Positions 41,659 to 50,721 of a stretch of DNA of 64,000 nt are shown piece after piece. The notes under the pieces were generated by a model. It had not been told where the DNA came from and did not search any database. It saw only the letters and a list, made by a program, of their open reading frames with translations. Made by a program: the position numbers and the translations under genes. This stretch comes from Limnohabitans_A sp048020265 (GTDB lineage Bacteria; Pseudomonadota; Gammaproteobacteria; Burkholderiales; Burkholderiaceae_C), in NCBI RefSeq assembly GCF_048020265.1, contig NZ_CP171843.1, forward strand, positions 1,240,001-1,304,000, written 5' to 3'. Numbering within the stretch: the first letter of the stretch is position 1; every line of letters begins with the position of its first letter.

Positions 41659-42642
41659 ATGAGCCTGATACTCAAACAAACGATCACCGGGCCTGCGGCC
41701 TGGAAAGGTGCCGACATGGTGGGGGACACCTCTTGGTTGCACCACGTGTCGGCGGAGGTGATCGCAACGCTGGATGCCGCGCTGGCCCATGTCAAAGCCC
41801 AAGGGTTGACGTTTCCGAATTTCTCCCGCGAAGACTTTCCAATTGGCAACTGGGCACACACCCTGAAGGCGCACAGCGACGAGCTGGAAAACGGCAGGGG
41901 CTTTCTGGTGCTGCGCGGCCTGCCTGTGGATCGCTACAGCGAAGAAGACATCCAGATCCTTTACTACGGCATTGGTCTGCACATGGGCGTGCCTGTAAGG
42001 CAAAACCCCAAGGGCGACCTGCTGGGCGTGGTCATGAATGTGGGCGATGTCACGAAAAAAACCACCTGCGTTTACGAAACCAACCTGTATTTGCCTTACC
42101 ACTCGGACCCGTCGGACGTGGTGGGCCTTTTGTGTCTGCGCAAGGCCAAGCAGGGGGGCTTGAGCAGCTTGGTGAGCGTGGCCGCGATCTACAACGAGAT
42201 CCTGCAACACCACCCCGAGTACCTGGGTCTGTACTACCGCACTTGGTATTTTTCGCACCTGTGCGAGGACCTGCCCAGCTTGTCGCCCATCTTCAGCCAC
42301 CACCTGGGCAAGCTCAGCTGCCGCTACCTGCGCCAGTACATCGAACTGGGCCATGAGATCCGCCAGCTCCCTTTGTCGAAGGTCGAAATCGAAGCGCTCG
42401 ATCTGTTTGATGACATCATGCACCGCGAGGATTTCCGCCTCAGCATGATGCTGGAGCCCGGTGACCTGCAGTTTGCCAACAACTATGCGGTGCTGCACTC
42501 GCGCAATGAGTTTGAAGACCATGGCGTGCACGAACTCAACCGCAAAATGCTGCGCCTGTGGGTCAAGATGCCCAATGCGCGGACATTGGCGCCGGAGTTT
42601 CCGGGTCGTAACGGGTTCCCGGCACCTGTAGCACTCGCCTGA
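41659..42642 (+). CDS. TauD/TfdA family Fe(II)/2-oxoglutarate dioxygenase
   Basis: 327-aa member of the TauD/TfdA/gamma-butyrobetaine hydroxylase clan. The iron ligands are visible as the HSD motif in NLYLPYHSDPSDVVGLLCLR and a distal His in NNYAVLHSRNEFED; the 2-oxoglutarate-binding Arg is probably in NRKMLRLWVKMP. LENGRGFLVLRGLPV near residue 75 is typical of this clan. It is divergent from the RNase gene and has no partner genes, so the substrate is unknown. Confidence 0.85.
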   Translation: MSLILKQTITGPAAWKGADMVGDTSWLHHVSAEVIATLDAALAHVKAQGLTFPNFSREDFPIGNWAHTLKAHSDELENGRGFLVLRGLPVDRYSEEDIQILYYGIGLHMGVPVRQNPKGDLLGVVMNVGDVTKKTTCVYETNLYLPYHSDPSDVVGLLCLRKAKQGGLSSLVSVAAIYNEILQHHPEYLGLYYRTWYFSHLCEDLPSLSPIFSHHLGKLSCRYLRQYIELGHEIRQLPLSKVEIEALDLFDDIMHREDFRLSMMLEPGDLQFANNYAVLHSRNEFEDHGVHELNRKMLRLWVKMPNARTLAPEFPGRNGFPAPVALA

Positions 42643-42666
42643 TGGGTCCGCCAAAGACCCTCTGAC

Positions 42667-43251
42667 TTATGGGCGAGTTTTGGCGGGGAGGGTCGTTTTT
42701 TTGGGCATCAACTTGCCCTTGTCGGCGTCATCCAGGCACAGCAGTGTGTCCACATGCGCCATGAAACGGTTGAGGTAGTCCGGCGAGAGGTCGCGCATCA
42801 GGCCCAGCGAGCGCAGCACCAACATGTGCGAATTGATGGGGCCTGCGTTTTGCGGTGCCTGGGCGATGGCTTGGCTGACCTGCTTTTGCACGCTGATCTT
42901 GCTCAGCTGCTTTCGGAACTGCTGGATGCGCGGATTTTCGGATGGCCACCCTGGTGTTTTGCCACCCCCTGGCGGGGTATTTTTCGAGCGCATGTCTTGC
43001 AGCAGCGTGACCAAGGGGGAGGGCATCGCTGCAGGCGCTGCATGGGGCTCGCACGCAGTGCTCATCCGTGCTTCCAAACGCTGGACAGCCTCTTGCAGTT
43101 TGGCCAGGAGCAACAACTGCGCAGGGCCGGACAGCGCTTGCATGCGCTGGTTCAATGCTTCGATGTAATGCCAGCCGACCGCATCCACCCGCGCAGCACC
43201 CGAGGCGCGCAAGGCGTCAAGGTCTGGCAGGGCAGGTGCGGCTGGGTTCAT
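42667..43251 (-). CDS. DUF2894 family protein, last gene of the DUF802 operon
   Basis: 194-aa cytosolic protein of unknown function. The N-terminal third is helical (DALRASGAARVDAVGWHYIE, then QAVQRLEARM). A Pro/Gly-rich linker leads to a conserved basic C-terminal block: FRKQLSKISVQKQVSQAIAQ and NSHMLVLRSLGLMRDLSPDY. The Lys-rich end may bind nucleic acid or lipid, but nothing shows which. The start overlaps the OmpA-like gene's stop by four bases (ATGA). Confidence 0.82.
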   Translation of the reverse strand: MNPAAPALPDLDALRASGAARVDAVGWHYIEALNQRMQALSGPAQLLLLAKLQEAVQRLEARMSTACEPHAAPAAMPSPLVTLLQDMRSKNTPPGGGKTPGWPSENPRIQQFRKQLSKISVQKQVSQAIAQAPQNAGPINSHMLVLRSLGLMRDLSPDYLNRFMAHVDTLLCLDDADKGKLMPKKTTLPAKTRP

Positions 43252-43883
43252 GGCTTGGCTGCGTTGGCCGCTTTGGGCACCGGGGCCATTTCCACGCGGC
43301 GGTTCTGGGCTCGGGCTTTCTCGTTGGTGTTGGCCACCAAAGGTTGCTCTTGGCCAAAGGCCGCCGCAAACAGCAGTGACGAAGGCATGCCTTCTTCGAT
43401 CAAGGTGCGTGTCACCGTGAGGGCACGTTGGGCCGACAGCTCCCAGTTGTCTGCAAACTGCCGGTTGCGGCTGCCGACCGCCTTGTCGTCGGTGAAACCG
43501 CTGACCATCAGCATTTCGTCCCGCGACTGCAGGTAGCTGCGCAGGGGCACCACCAGGCTTTTGAGCAGCTGGCGCCCTTCGGGTTCGAGCTTGTCGGAAT
43601 TCAACTCAAAGAGCAGCTTGCCGCTGATGCCGATGCGGCCGTTGTTCAAGGTGATGCGGCCACTGGCCAGCGGAATAGCCAGGGCTTGCTCCAGCGACAG
43701 GCGTTTTTGTTCTTCGACTTGGCGCTTTTGCACCTCGTCTTCGAGCTTGGACGCCATGTCCAGTTGCGCCGCCATCACCCCCACCAGCAGCAGCACAAAC
43801 GCGCCCAGCAGGCCGGTCATCAAGTCGGCGAACGAGATCCAGGTGGGCGTGGTGGATTCGCTCTCGGCTTCCAGTTCCAGCAT
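43248..43883 (-). CDS. OmpA/MotB-like peptidoglycan-binding membrane protein
   Basis: 211-aa protein with one N-terminal helix preceded by FADLMTGLLGAFVLLLVG, in which Asp20 sits at the place of the proton-carrying Asp of MotB and ZorB. A short coiled linker (KLEDEVQKRQVEEQKRL) is followed by a C-terminal OmpA-like domain (LLFELNSDKLEPEGRQLL, then SGFTDDKAVGSRNRQFADNW and AQNRRVEM). It should anchor to peptidoglycan and pair with the channel protein upstream. AAGGAG lies seven bases before the ATG; the ATG overlaps the DUF802 stop by one base. Confidence 0.88.
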   Translation of the reverse strand: MLELEAESESTTPTWISFADLMTGLLGAFVLLLVGVMAAQLDMASKLEDEVQKRQVEEQKRLSLEQALAIPLASGRITLNNGRIGISGKLLFELNSDKLEPEGRQLLKSLVVPLRSYLQSRDEMLMVSGFTDDKAVGSRNRQFADNWELSAQRALTVTRTLIEEGMPSSLLFAAAFGQEQPLVANTNEKARAQNRRVEMAPVPKAANAAKP

Positions 43884-46033
43884 CAAGCAGCTCCTTCGGC
43901 TTGGCGTTGCTGCAAGGCTTCCAGCACGTCTTTCTGGCTGCCGATGCTCAGGTCGATCATTTCACGGGCCTGCGCCACGTAATAAGCCAGCTGTTCGTCG
44001 CTGCGCGTCATGGATTTTTCGATGGCCTGCTCGATGCGCTGCAGGTTGGCCATGAGTTTCTCGTTGGTTTCGGTGAACGAACGCACCGCAAAGCCAAAGG
44101 TTTCACCCAGGCTGGCCACGTCCACCGCGCTGGCCGTGACTTGCGCAGCCATGTCGCTCAGCTTGCCCGTCTCGGCCGCCACGTGTTCATGGAACTGGCC
44201 GCTGGTTTGGTTCAGCGATGCCTGGCTGGCCGTGACCATGGCGTCAATCACGCCACGCTGCTCGGTCGATGCATGGTTGATCGCGTCCAGCAAGGTGCTG
44301 AGTGTGCCCAGAATGCGGGTGCGTTCTTCGAGCAAGGCGTTGTCACGCGCCACGCTGACCGAGATTTCCTGACGCAACTGCCCAATGACTTCGGCCGCTG
44401 CTTTGGGCGCCTCAGAGGCGGTTTCGATCAGGCGGGTGATGGGCTCTTCCAGCGCGGTGCCCAGCGTGGTCAGGTGTGTGGTCACCGCTGTTTGCAGTTC
44501 GGCCAGGCGGGCCACCGCGGTCTGACCCCGCGCGTCTTCGGCATCCCGCAGGGCCGACAGCTCCTGGCGTAGCACTGCGGCCAGTTCTTCGGCACGTTGC
44601 TGGTGTCCTGCTGTCCATTGCGCCTCCGATGCGATGCGCTCGCGCATCAGCGCTTCGCTGCTGGCCACGAGGCGTGTGATCTCTGCCAAAGTCTGTGTGG
44701 CCTGAGCTTGGGTGTGGGTGGTGATGTCTTGCGCGGTGCGGCTCAGGGTGTCGCAGATGGCTTGCTGCTGCGCCAGGGTCTGCGCACCCGTGCTTTGCCA
44801 TTGATCGCGCAGTGATGCGGCCATCTGCTCCAGCGAGGCCTGCCAAGCTTGCAGACGCTGCTGGTCGGCGCTGCTTTGCAGGGCCTGCTGCTGGGTCTGT
44901 GCGGCGCTGACCTGGTCAACCAAGGCCCGGGCACTGCGCTCGAAATTCTGGCTGAACACATCCAGCGTCTGACCGACGCGTTCGGTCATGTGGCTGCTGG
45001 CTTGCTCGTGGCGCGTCAGTGTCTCGGTGCTGGTTTGCGCCACGGCAGCAGCCGTGGCAGCCATTTGGGTGTTGAGCTCGCTCAATTGTTGTTGCGTGTT
45101 GAGCAGCAGACGCTCATTCATGGCCTGGGCTTGTTCGCTCAGTTGTGCCATGGTGGCCTGCACCACGGGTCGAATACCGTCGCTGGCCAATTCCATGCTT
45201 TGGCTCAAGCTGGTGCGCAGAGATTGGTCGACCGATTGCGCCAGACCTGTGTAGGCCGAGTGCACTTGAACGTGGAAGCTTTGCTGGTTGGCCAACAAGC
45301 GCTCGTTCATCTGTTGGTTGGTTTCGGCCATTTGCGCCATCAGGCTTTGCAATTGCTGCACCACCTGCGGCAAGGCTTGTGACTGCTGCTGCAATGCCTT
45401 GAGTGTTTCTTGACGCTGGTGCACCAGAGAAAAGCCCCTCAGACTGCTGGCCATGAGCGTGTCCAACAGCTGGGTGGCTTGAGTGCGTTCGCGGCGGGCC
45501 AGGCTGCTCATCAAACCGAGCATGGCTGAGGTGGCCACACCTGCGACAGAGGTGCCAAACGCCAGACCCAAGCCCTTGATGGGTTCGGAAAACGCCGCCC
45601 GAATGCCTGCGACGTTGGTCGATCCTTCCAGCGCAAACACCGCGCCATTGAGCGTGACCACCATGCCCAAAAATGTGCCCAGCATCCCCAGCATCACCAA
45701 CAAACCCACCAAGTAGGGGGTCAGGGCCGGACCAGGAAGGCCAACGCGCTCACCCTCCACACGCTGACGGACCGGGTTTTGCAAGCCGGGTGGGAGAGTA
45801 GTCAGCCAATCACCAAGATTGGACAAGCTGGGCGAAACATCGGCCAGGGCTTGGTTCAATGCAGCGGTGGCCGCACGGTATTGGCGCAACTCCATAGCGC
45901 CAAAAACATACACCGCGCCAATGACCGCGGCCATGATCAAGACCAGCAGGTGCGAGGTGGCCACAGCGGCTGCAACCCAAAGCACAGCCAATGCGCCCAG
46001 CACAAAGGCAATCTGGAAGGAATATCGTTTCAT
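43883..46033 (-). CDS. DUF802 protein: MotA/ZorA-like channel with long coiled-coil tail
   Basis: 716-aa inner-membrane protein. Predicted helices lie at about 8-25, 28-48, 107-135 and 152-178; the last two hold the MotA/TolQ/ExbB-type signature (GMLGTFLGMVV and GLGLAFGTSVAGVATSAMLG). The remaining 500 or so residues are an Ala/Gln/Glu-rich coiled coil with few breaks, reaching into the cytosol. The same overall plan is known from ZorA of the Zorya defence system. It overlaps its neighbours by one and four bases. Function is unknown; a proton-driven stator paired with the OmpA-like protein is inferred. Confidence 0.85.
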   Translation of the reverse strand: MKRYSFQIAFVLGALAVLWVAAAVATSHLLVLIMAAVIGAVYVFGAMELRQYRAATAALNQALADVSPSLSNLGDWLTTLPPGLQNPVRQRVEGERVGLPGPALTPYLVGLLVMLGMLGTFLGMVVTLNGAVFALEGSTNVAGIRAAFSEPIKGLGLAFGTSVAGVATSAMLGLMSSLARRERTQATQLLDTLMASSLRGFSLVHQRQETLKALQQQSQALPQVVQQLQSLMAQMAETNQQMNERLLANQQSFHVQVHSAYTGLAQSVDQSLRTSLSQSMELASDGIRPVVQATMAQLSEQAQAMNERLLLNTQQQLSELNTQMAATAAAVAQTSTETLTRHEQASSHMTERVGQTLDVFSQNFERSARALVDQVSAAQTQQQALQSSADQQRLQAWQASLEQMAASLRDQWQSTGAQTLAQQQAICDTLSRTAQDITTHTQAQATQTLAEITRLVASSEALMRERIASEAQWTAGHQQRAEELAAVLRQELSALRDAEDARGQTAVARLAELQTAVTTHLTTLGTALEEPITRLIETASEAPKAAAEVIGQLRQEISVSVARDNALLEERTRILGTLSTLLDAINHASTEQRGVIDAMVTASQASLNQTSGQFHEHVAAETGKLSDMAAQVTASAVDVASLGETFGFAVRSFTETNEKLMANLQRIEQAIEKSMTRSDEQLAYYVAQAREMIDLSIGSQKDVLEALQQRQAEGAA

Positions 46034-46818
46034 TGTTCTTTTGGTGTGTATGTGTTGAAGGCTTCAAGAAGTCCCAGCACGGGTTGCAGTCGCGTGTCCA
46101 GCTCGGCCAGTAAAGCCGTGCGCAGGGCTTGGCGCAACGGCAACAGCCAGGCCATGGGACTCACGGCAGTGTCAGACGTGGCATCCGAAGCCGCTGAATG
46201 GGCTTCGGCTTGTTTTTTGAGGTGTTGTTTGAGGGCTTGTACAAAGCGCTTTTCGTGCAGCTTGGAGACTTGGCCCAACAAAAGTGCTTCACGCTCGCCC
46301 AAGATGTTTTCAAAAGCCGCATCGAGCGTGGCCAGCTGCTGCAGGCGCGGCGAACTTTGGCTCAGCTGCCCGCGCACTTGTGAACGCAAGGTTTGAATGG
46401 ACACTTCCATTTGCCGCTGGTGGGCGGCATAAAAACGGCGGTAGGGCTCAAAAGCCGTTTTAAGCTCGATCGGCTCGTCGAGTTCGGCAGGGGGCATGTC
46501 AATGCGTGCCAGACCGGAACCACTGGGCGCACCTTGTGCGATGGATTGTTCAAGTTGGGCGCGAACTTTATCCACATGGCGGGTCAGCGCCTCGGCCGTC
46601 AACAGGCCTGCTCGCCGCAGGTGCGCAGGCTGTGGCGCGGCAGGCTGCTCAGGGTGGAGCACGCCGTGCAAGGCAATGGCCTGGCGAAAGTTCAGCCAAT
46701 CGCCCAGTCGCTGCCCTACATCGTCCTCTGCCCGGGCAGCATCGAGCATGGCGTTTTCGATCAAAAAACGAGCCAGACGGGAGCTGTTGAAGTGGGCACG
46801 CGGCGAAGGGCGCGTCAT
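46030..46818 (-). CDS. DUF3348 family protein, first gene of the DUF802 operon
   Basis: 262-aa predicted cytosolic, mostly helical protein of unknown function. The N-terminal NSSRLARFLIENAMLDAARA and GQRLGDWLNFRQAIALHGVL are the conserved parts; the C-terminal half has AAFENILGEREALLLGQVSK and a basic stretch ALKQHLKKQAEAH. It starts the operon and overlaps the DUF802 gene by four bases (ATGA). In many Burkholderiales these four families travel together, so it probably acts with the membrane pair. No catalytic motif is seen. Confidence 0.82.
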   Translation of the reverse strand: MTRPSPRAHFNSSRLARFLIENAMLDAARAEDDVGQRLGDWLNFRQAIALHGVLHPEQPAAPQPAHLRRAGLLTAEALTRHVDKVRAQLEQSIAQGAPSGSGLARIDMPPAELDEPIELKTAFEPYRRFYAAHQRQMEVSIQTLRSQVRGQLSQSSPRLQQLATLDAAFENILGEREALLLGQVSKLHEKRFVQALKQHLKKQAEAHSAASDATSDTAVSPMAWLLPLRQALRTALLAELDTRLQPVLGLLEAFNTYTPKEQ

Positions 46819-47031
46819 GGGTGGGCGTGTTTGGGTACGAAAAAAGCAGAGCGGCGGGGCTCAGGACTTGACAGATGCCAAGGTTGGCACGGTTTGTTCA
46901 GCAAATTTGTAATTTTACCCGCCGAAAGCACGACACCTTGATCACGTTGAGGCAGACTAAAGGCAGACAAAAGGAGGGTGACAAGCCCCCTTGGTCATAG
47001 CCTCGCGGTCGAGTATCCACGTCCCCGCATT

Positions 47032-47664
47032 TCACAAAATCTTGGGTTTGAAATCACAAAACGCCGCCACCGCACACTGCCCGCACAGGGGTTTGCGGGC
47101 CTGGCACACATAGCGCCCGTGCAGGATCAGCCAGTGGTGCGCATCGACCAGGTATTTGGCCGGGATGCGTTTGAGCAGCTTTTGCTCCACCTCCAAAGGC
47201 GTTTTGCCCGGGGCGAGGCCCGTGCGGTTGCCGAGGCGAAAGATGTGCGTGTCCACCGCCATGGTCGCTTCGCCAAACGCCGAGTTCAAGACCACATTCG
47301 CGGTTTTGCGGCCGACGCCGGGCAATGCTTCGAGGGCTTCGCGCGTGCGGGGCACCTGCCCGCCGTGTTGTTCAACCAAAATCCGGCAGGTTTCCATCAG
47401 GTGCTTGGCTTTGCTGCGGTACAGACCAATGGTCTTGATGTAGCTCTCCAGACCTGCCAAGCCCAGGTCCAGGATCTTTTGCGGCGTACCCGCCACCGGG
47501 AAGAGTTTGCGCGTGGCCTTGTTCACGCCCACATCGGTGGCCTGGGCCGACAGCAGCACGGCGGCCAGCAGCTCAAAGACGCTGGTGTATTCCAGCTCGG
47601 TCACGGGCATGGGGTTGGCGGCTTGCAGGGTGGCAAAGAAGGATTCGATCTGTGCGGGTTTCAT
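47032..47664 (-). CDS. nth: Endonuclease III
   Basis: 210-aa DNA glycosylase/AP lyase that removes oxidised pyrimidines. The helix-hairpin-helix is LEALPGVGRKTANVVLNSAF with the catalytic Lys in GRKTA; the catalytic Asp is in AVDTHIFRLGNR. The C-terminal [4Fe-4S] loop CQARKPLCGQCAVAAFC has the correct C-x6-C-x2-C-x5-C spacing. The 213 bases between it and the DUF3348 gene hold an AT-rich patch near 46915 and no gene. Confidence 0.95.
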   Translation of the reverse strand: MKPAQIESFFATLQAANPMPVTELEYTSVFELLAAVLLSAQATDVGVNKATRKLFPVAGTPQKILDLGLAGLESYIKTIGLYRSKAKHLMETCRILVEQHGGQVPRTREALEALPGVGRKTANVVLNSAFGEATMAVDTHIFRLGNRTGLAPGKTPLEVEQKLLKRIPAKYLVDAHHWLILHGRYVCQARKPLCGQCAVAAFCDFKPKIL

Positions 47665-47718
47665 GGGGTGTCCAGATGTTGGCAAAATGACGGCCAAGTC
47701 AACACGGGAAGATACACC

Positions 47719-48915
47719 ATGCCTTTGCAATTTGCCGATCGCCTGAACAACGTCGAAACCTCCGCCATCCGCGAGCTGTTCAAGCTCCTGGGCAAGCCCG
47801 GCATCATCAGCTTTGCAGGTGGCTTTCCCGACAGCGCCATGTTCGACGTGGACGGCATCCGCGAAGCCAGCAATGCTGCACTGAGCCAAGACCCAGGTGC
47901 CGCGCTGCAATACGGCGCAACCGAGGGCTTTGGACCGCTGCGCGAGCAACTGGCCCATTTCATGGGCCAAAAGGGCGCGAAAGACGTGACCGCAGACCAG
48001 CTGATCGTGACCACCGGCAGCCAGCAAGCGCTGGACTTGATCGGCAAGACCATGATCAGCCCCGGCGACAAAGTGATTGTGGAAGGCCCAACCTTTCTGG
48101 CCACCATCCAGTGCTTCCGTTTGTACGGGGCCGAACTCATCAGCGCCCCGGTGGATGGCCATGGCGTCAAGACCGACGAGCTGGAAAAACTGATCGCGGA
48201 GCATAAGCCAAAATTCGTGTACCTGATCCCGACCTTTGGCAACCCCAGCGGGGCCTTGCTGAGCGCCGAGCGTCGCCAAAAAGTCTTGGAGATGGCCGTC
48301 AAGCACCAGACCCTGATCGTCGAAGACGACCCGTATGGCGATCTGTACTTTGGCGAAGCGCCACCGCCCAGCTTGCTGGCTATGAGCGCCTCGGTGCCCG
48401 GCAGCCGCGAGCTGCTGGTGCATTGCGGCTCGCTCTCCAAAGTGCTGTCGCCCGGCTTGCGCGTGGGCTGGATGATCGCACCCGCCGAATTGCTGGGCAA
48501 AGCCACCATGTGCAAGCAGTTCAGCGACGCGCACACCAGCACCTTTGCCCAGGCCACGGCGGCGCAATATCTGAAGGCCGGTCGCATGCCCGCCACGCTG
48601 GACAAGGTGCGTGCTGTGTATGCAAAGCGTGCCCAAACCATGGGCGATGCGCTGCGCAAGGAACTGGGGGATGCGGTCGAGTTTGTGCAGCCCCAAGGCG
48701 GCTTGTTCGTGTGGGCGCGCCTCACAGGCGCTGGCGGCAAGGTGGCGGATGGCAACGCGTACGCCAAACGCGCCATTGATCGGGGCGTGGCCTTTGTGCC
48801 GGGCACGCCGTTCTTCTGCGCTAATCCCGACCATGCCACATTCCGCCTGAGCTTTGCCACCGTGGGTGAAGACAAGATTCTGGAAGGTATTTCGCGTCTG
48901 GCCAGGGCGCTGTGA
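47719..48915 (+). CDS. PLP-dependent class I aminotransferase (2-aminoadipate/LysN-like)
   Basis: 398-aa fold-type I aminotransferase. The PLP lysine is Lys241 in CGSLSKVLSPGLRVGW, with Asn175 (PTFGNPSGALLS) and Asp204 (VEDDPYGDLYFG) as cofactor contacts. ISFAGGFPDSAMFDVDGI near the N-terminus is typical of the LysN/2-aminoadipate and MocR-derived group that acts on branched or aromatic amino acids. The substrate is not decided by sequence. GGAAG precedes the ATG. Divergent from nth; overlaps the hydrolase gene behind it by four bases (GTGA). Confidence 0.9.
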   Translation: MPLQFADRLNNVETSAIRELFKLLGKPGIISFAGGFPDSAMFDVDGIREASNAALSQDPGAALQYGATEGFGPLREQLAHFMGQKGAKDVTADQLIVTTGSQQALDLIGKTMISPGDKVIVEGPTFLATIQCFRLYGAELISAPVDGHGVKTDELEKLIAEHKPKFVYLIPTFGNPSGALLSAERRQKVLEMAVKHQTLIVEDDPYGDLYFGEAPPPSLLAMSASVPGSRELLVHCGSLSKVLSPGLRVGWMIAPAELLGKATMCKQFSDAHTSTFAQATAAQYLKAGRMPATLDKVRAVYAKRAQTMGDALRKELGDAVEFVQPQGGLFVWARLTGAGGKVADGNAYAKRAIDRGVAFVPGTPFFCANPDHATFRLSFATVGEDKILEGISRLARAL

Positions 48916-49718
48916 GTGCCATCACCGTCCACGGTACAGATGTCTGCCTGCAAGGCGAGGGCGACGAAGTCATCCTCATGCTGCACGGCTGGCCCGACAC
49001 CCGTGCGCTGTGGGACGGCACCGTGGCGGCATTGCAGGACCGCTTTGTCTGCGCCCGATTGACACTGCCCGGTTTTGAGTCTGGCCCACCGACCACGAGC
49101 TTGGACGGCATGTGCGAGCTGCTTGTCAAGATCGTGGACCGCATCAGCCCAAACCAGCCGGTGACGCTGATGCTGCACGATTGGGGCTGTGTGTTTGGTT
49201 ACGAGTTCGCCATGCGCCACCCCGAGCGCGTGGCCCGCGTGGTGGCGGTGGACGTGGGCGACCACAACTCGGGTGCCCTGCTGCGGGAGTGGGGACTGAA
49301 GGAAAAAGTGTCCGTCATGGGCTACCAGATTTGGCTGGCGCTGGCGTGGAAGATCGCAGGCAGCCTGGGCACCCGCATGACCCGCGCCATGGCGCGCTGG
49401 CTGCGTTGCCCGACCGAGCCAGAGCGCATCACCTACAAGATGAACTACCCCTACGCCATGCAATGGTTCGGCACAGCGGGCGGCTTCCAGAGCGCGGCGC
49501 AAATCCAGCTGCCCATGCCACTGCTGTTTGTTTATGGCGAGCGCAAACCCTTCATGTTCCATTCTTCTAAATGGTTAAAGGAAGTCGCCGCCACGCCCGG
49601 CAGCGCGGTGCAGAGTTTGCCTTGTGGGCATTGGGTGATGATTTCTCGGCCCGAGGCGTTTCATGCACGCGTGCGTGAATGGCTGAGCGACCAAAGCCTC
49701 AAGCCATTGAACGCATGA
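48912..49718 (+). CDS. Alpha/beta hydrolase with Asp nucleophile (dehalogenase/epoxide-hydrolase type)
   Basis: 268-aa alpha/beta hydrolase. The oxyanion region is LHGWPDTRALW, and the nucleophile elbow reads LMLHDWGCVFGYEF with Asp90 instead of Ser, as in haloalkane dehalogenases and epoxide hydrolases. The catalytic His is in LPCGHWVMISRP. A cap of mainly helices lies between about 125 and 205. The start is GTG inside the aminotransferase stop. Coupled translation suggests a shared pathway, but none is evident. Confidence 0.85.
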   Translation: MSAITVHGTDVCLQGEGDEVILMLHGWPDTRALWDGTVAALQDRFVCARLTLPGFESGPPTTSLDGMCELLVKIVDRISPNQPVTLMLHDWGCVFGYEFAMRHPERVARVVAVDVGDHNSGALLREWGLKEKVSVMGYQIWLALAWKIAGSLGTRMTRAMARWLRCPTEPERITYKMNYPYAMQWFGTAGGFQSAAQIQLPMPLLFVYGERKPFMFHSSKWLKEVAATPGSAVQSLPCGHWVMISRPEAFHARVREWLSDQSLKPLNA

Positions 49719-49924
49719 AGCCCGATGATTTGGTGAAGCTCGTCACCACACCCATGCCCTTTGGCAAACACAAAGGCGTGCTGATCGCCGACTTGCCCGG
49801 TAACTACCTGAATTGGTTTGCACGTGAGGGTTTCCCAAAAGGCGAAATCGGGCAACTGCTGCAGCTGATGCAAGAGATTGACCACAACGGGCTGAGCGAT
49901 CTGCTCAAGCCGCTGCGCCGCTGA
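49715..49924 (+). CDS. DUF3820 family small protein
   Basis: 69-aa protein. MPFGKHKGVLIADLPGNYLN is the family core, resembling the short segment found in exonuclease-associated proteins; the rest is an amphipathic helix (GEIGQLLQLMQEIDHNGLSD). No catalytic residues are evident. The ATG overlaps the hydrolase stop by four bases. Confidence 0.82.
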   Translation: MKPDDLVKLVTTPMPFGKHKGVLIADLPGNYLNWFAREGFPKGEIGQLLQLMQEIDHNGLSDLLKPLRR

Positions 49925-49966
49925 CCCCCATTGGGCTGCAGGGGCAGCCTCACGTAACAACCAAAC

Positions 49967-50689
49967 TCAAGGCTTGACGACTTCCAGCAGGCGATCGAGT
50001 CCACCTTGGTTGATCGCCACCATTGCCTGCTCACGCACCTTGGGTTTGGCGTGGTAGGCCACCGACAACCCGGCAGCGCCCATCATCGGCAGGTCGTTGG
50101 CACCATCGCCGACAGCGATGCATTCGTGCGGCTCGATGCCCATCAAAGAGGCCAGCTCCAACACCGTTCTGCGCTTCTCGGCGCCATCACAAATGTCGCC
50201 CCAGCTTTGCATCACCAAGCTGCCCGTGAGTTCGCCATTGAAGATCTCCAGCTGGTTAGAGCGGGCGAAATCGATGTTCAGGCGCTCTTTTACACGGTCG
50301 GCAAAAAAGGTGAACCCCCCCGACACCAGCAGCACCTTCAGGCCCGCCTTCTGGCAAGCCGCAATCAGCTCAGCCGCGCCGGGGTTGATTTTCAAGCGCT
50401 CGGTGTAGACGCGCTCCATGTCGGTCAGCGTCACGCCCTTGAGCAGCGTCAGACGGCGGCGCAGGCTTTCCTTGAAATCGGTGATCTCGCCGCGCATGGC
50501 CGCCTCTGTGATGGCAGCCACCTCGGCCTTGCGGCCTACGGCATCGGCGATTTCGTCGATGCACTCGATGCTGATGAGCGTGGAGTCCATGTCAAACGCG
50601 ATCAGTTTGAACTGGGGCAGTGACAGGGGGGCGGTGAAGCCCTGAATGGCGAGGCCGGGGGCAAACTCGGTAGGGGTAGCGGTGGTCAT
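49967..50689 (-). CDS. serB: Phosphoserine phosphatase
   Basis: 240-aa HAD-family enzyme that completes serine synthesis. The nucleophile motif is FDMDSTLISIECIDEIADAV, motif II is VLLVSGGFTFFADRV and motif III is AVGDGANDLPMMGAAGLSVA. It lacks the N-terminal ACT domain of some SerB proteins. It lies 32 bases downstream of mfd on the same strand and may be co-transcribed with it. Confidence 0.94.
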   Translation of the reverse strand: MTTATPTEFAPGLAIQGFTAPLSLPQFKLIAFDMDSTLISIECIDEIADAVGRKAEVAAITEAAMRGEITDFKESLRRRLTLLKGVTLTDMERVYTERLKINPGAAELIAACQKAGLKVLLVSGGFTFFADRVKERLNIDFARSNQLEIFNGELTGSLVMQSWGDICDGAEKRRTVLELASLMGIEPHECIAVGDGANDLPMMGAAGLSVAYHAKPKVREQAMVAINQGGLDRLLEVVKP

Positions 50690-50721
50690 GGATCAGGATT
50701 ATCGAAGATCGTTGAACGGTC

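Noticed and set aside
41515..42654. N-terminal extension of the RNase gene to 870 aa
   Set aside because: It would run antisense through the complete TauD-family gene and shows no cold-shock domain; the ATG at 41514 has a proper ribosome-binding site.
42667..46818. Calling the DUF802 operon a Zorya defence system
   Set aside because: Only the membrane pair has the Zorya plan. No ZorC, ZorD or ZorE-like gene is adjacent, so similarity in architecture is all that can be claimed.
47032..49562. 600- and 633-aa minus-strand frames covering the aminotransferase gene
   Set aside because: The first is nth with a long non-homologous N-terminal extension; the second is a pure shadow of the plus-strand aminotransferase and hydrolase genes.
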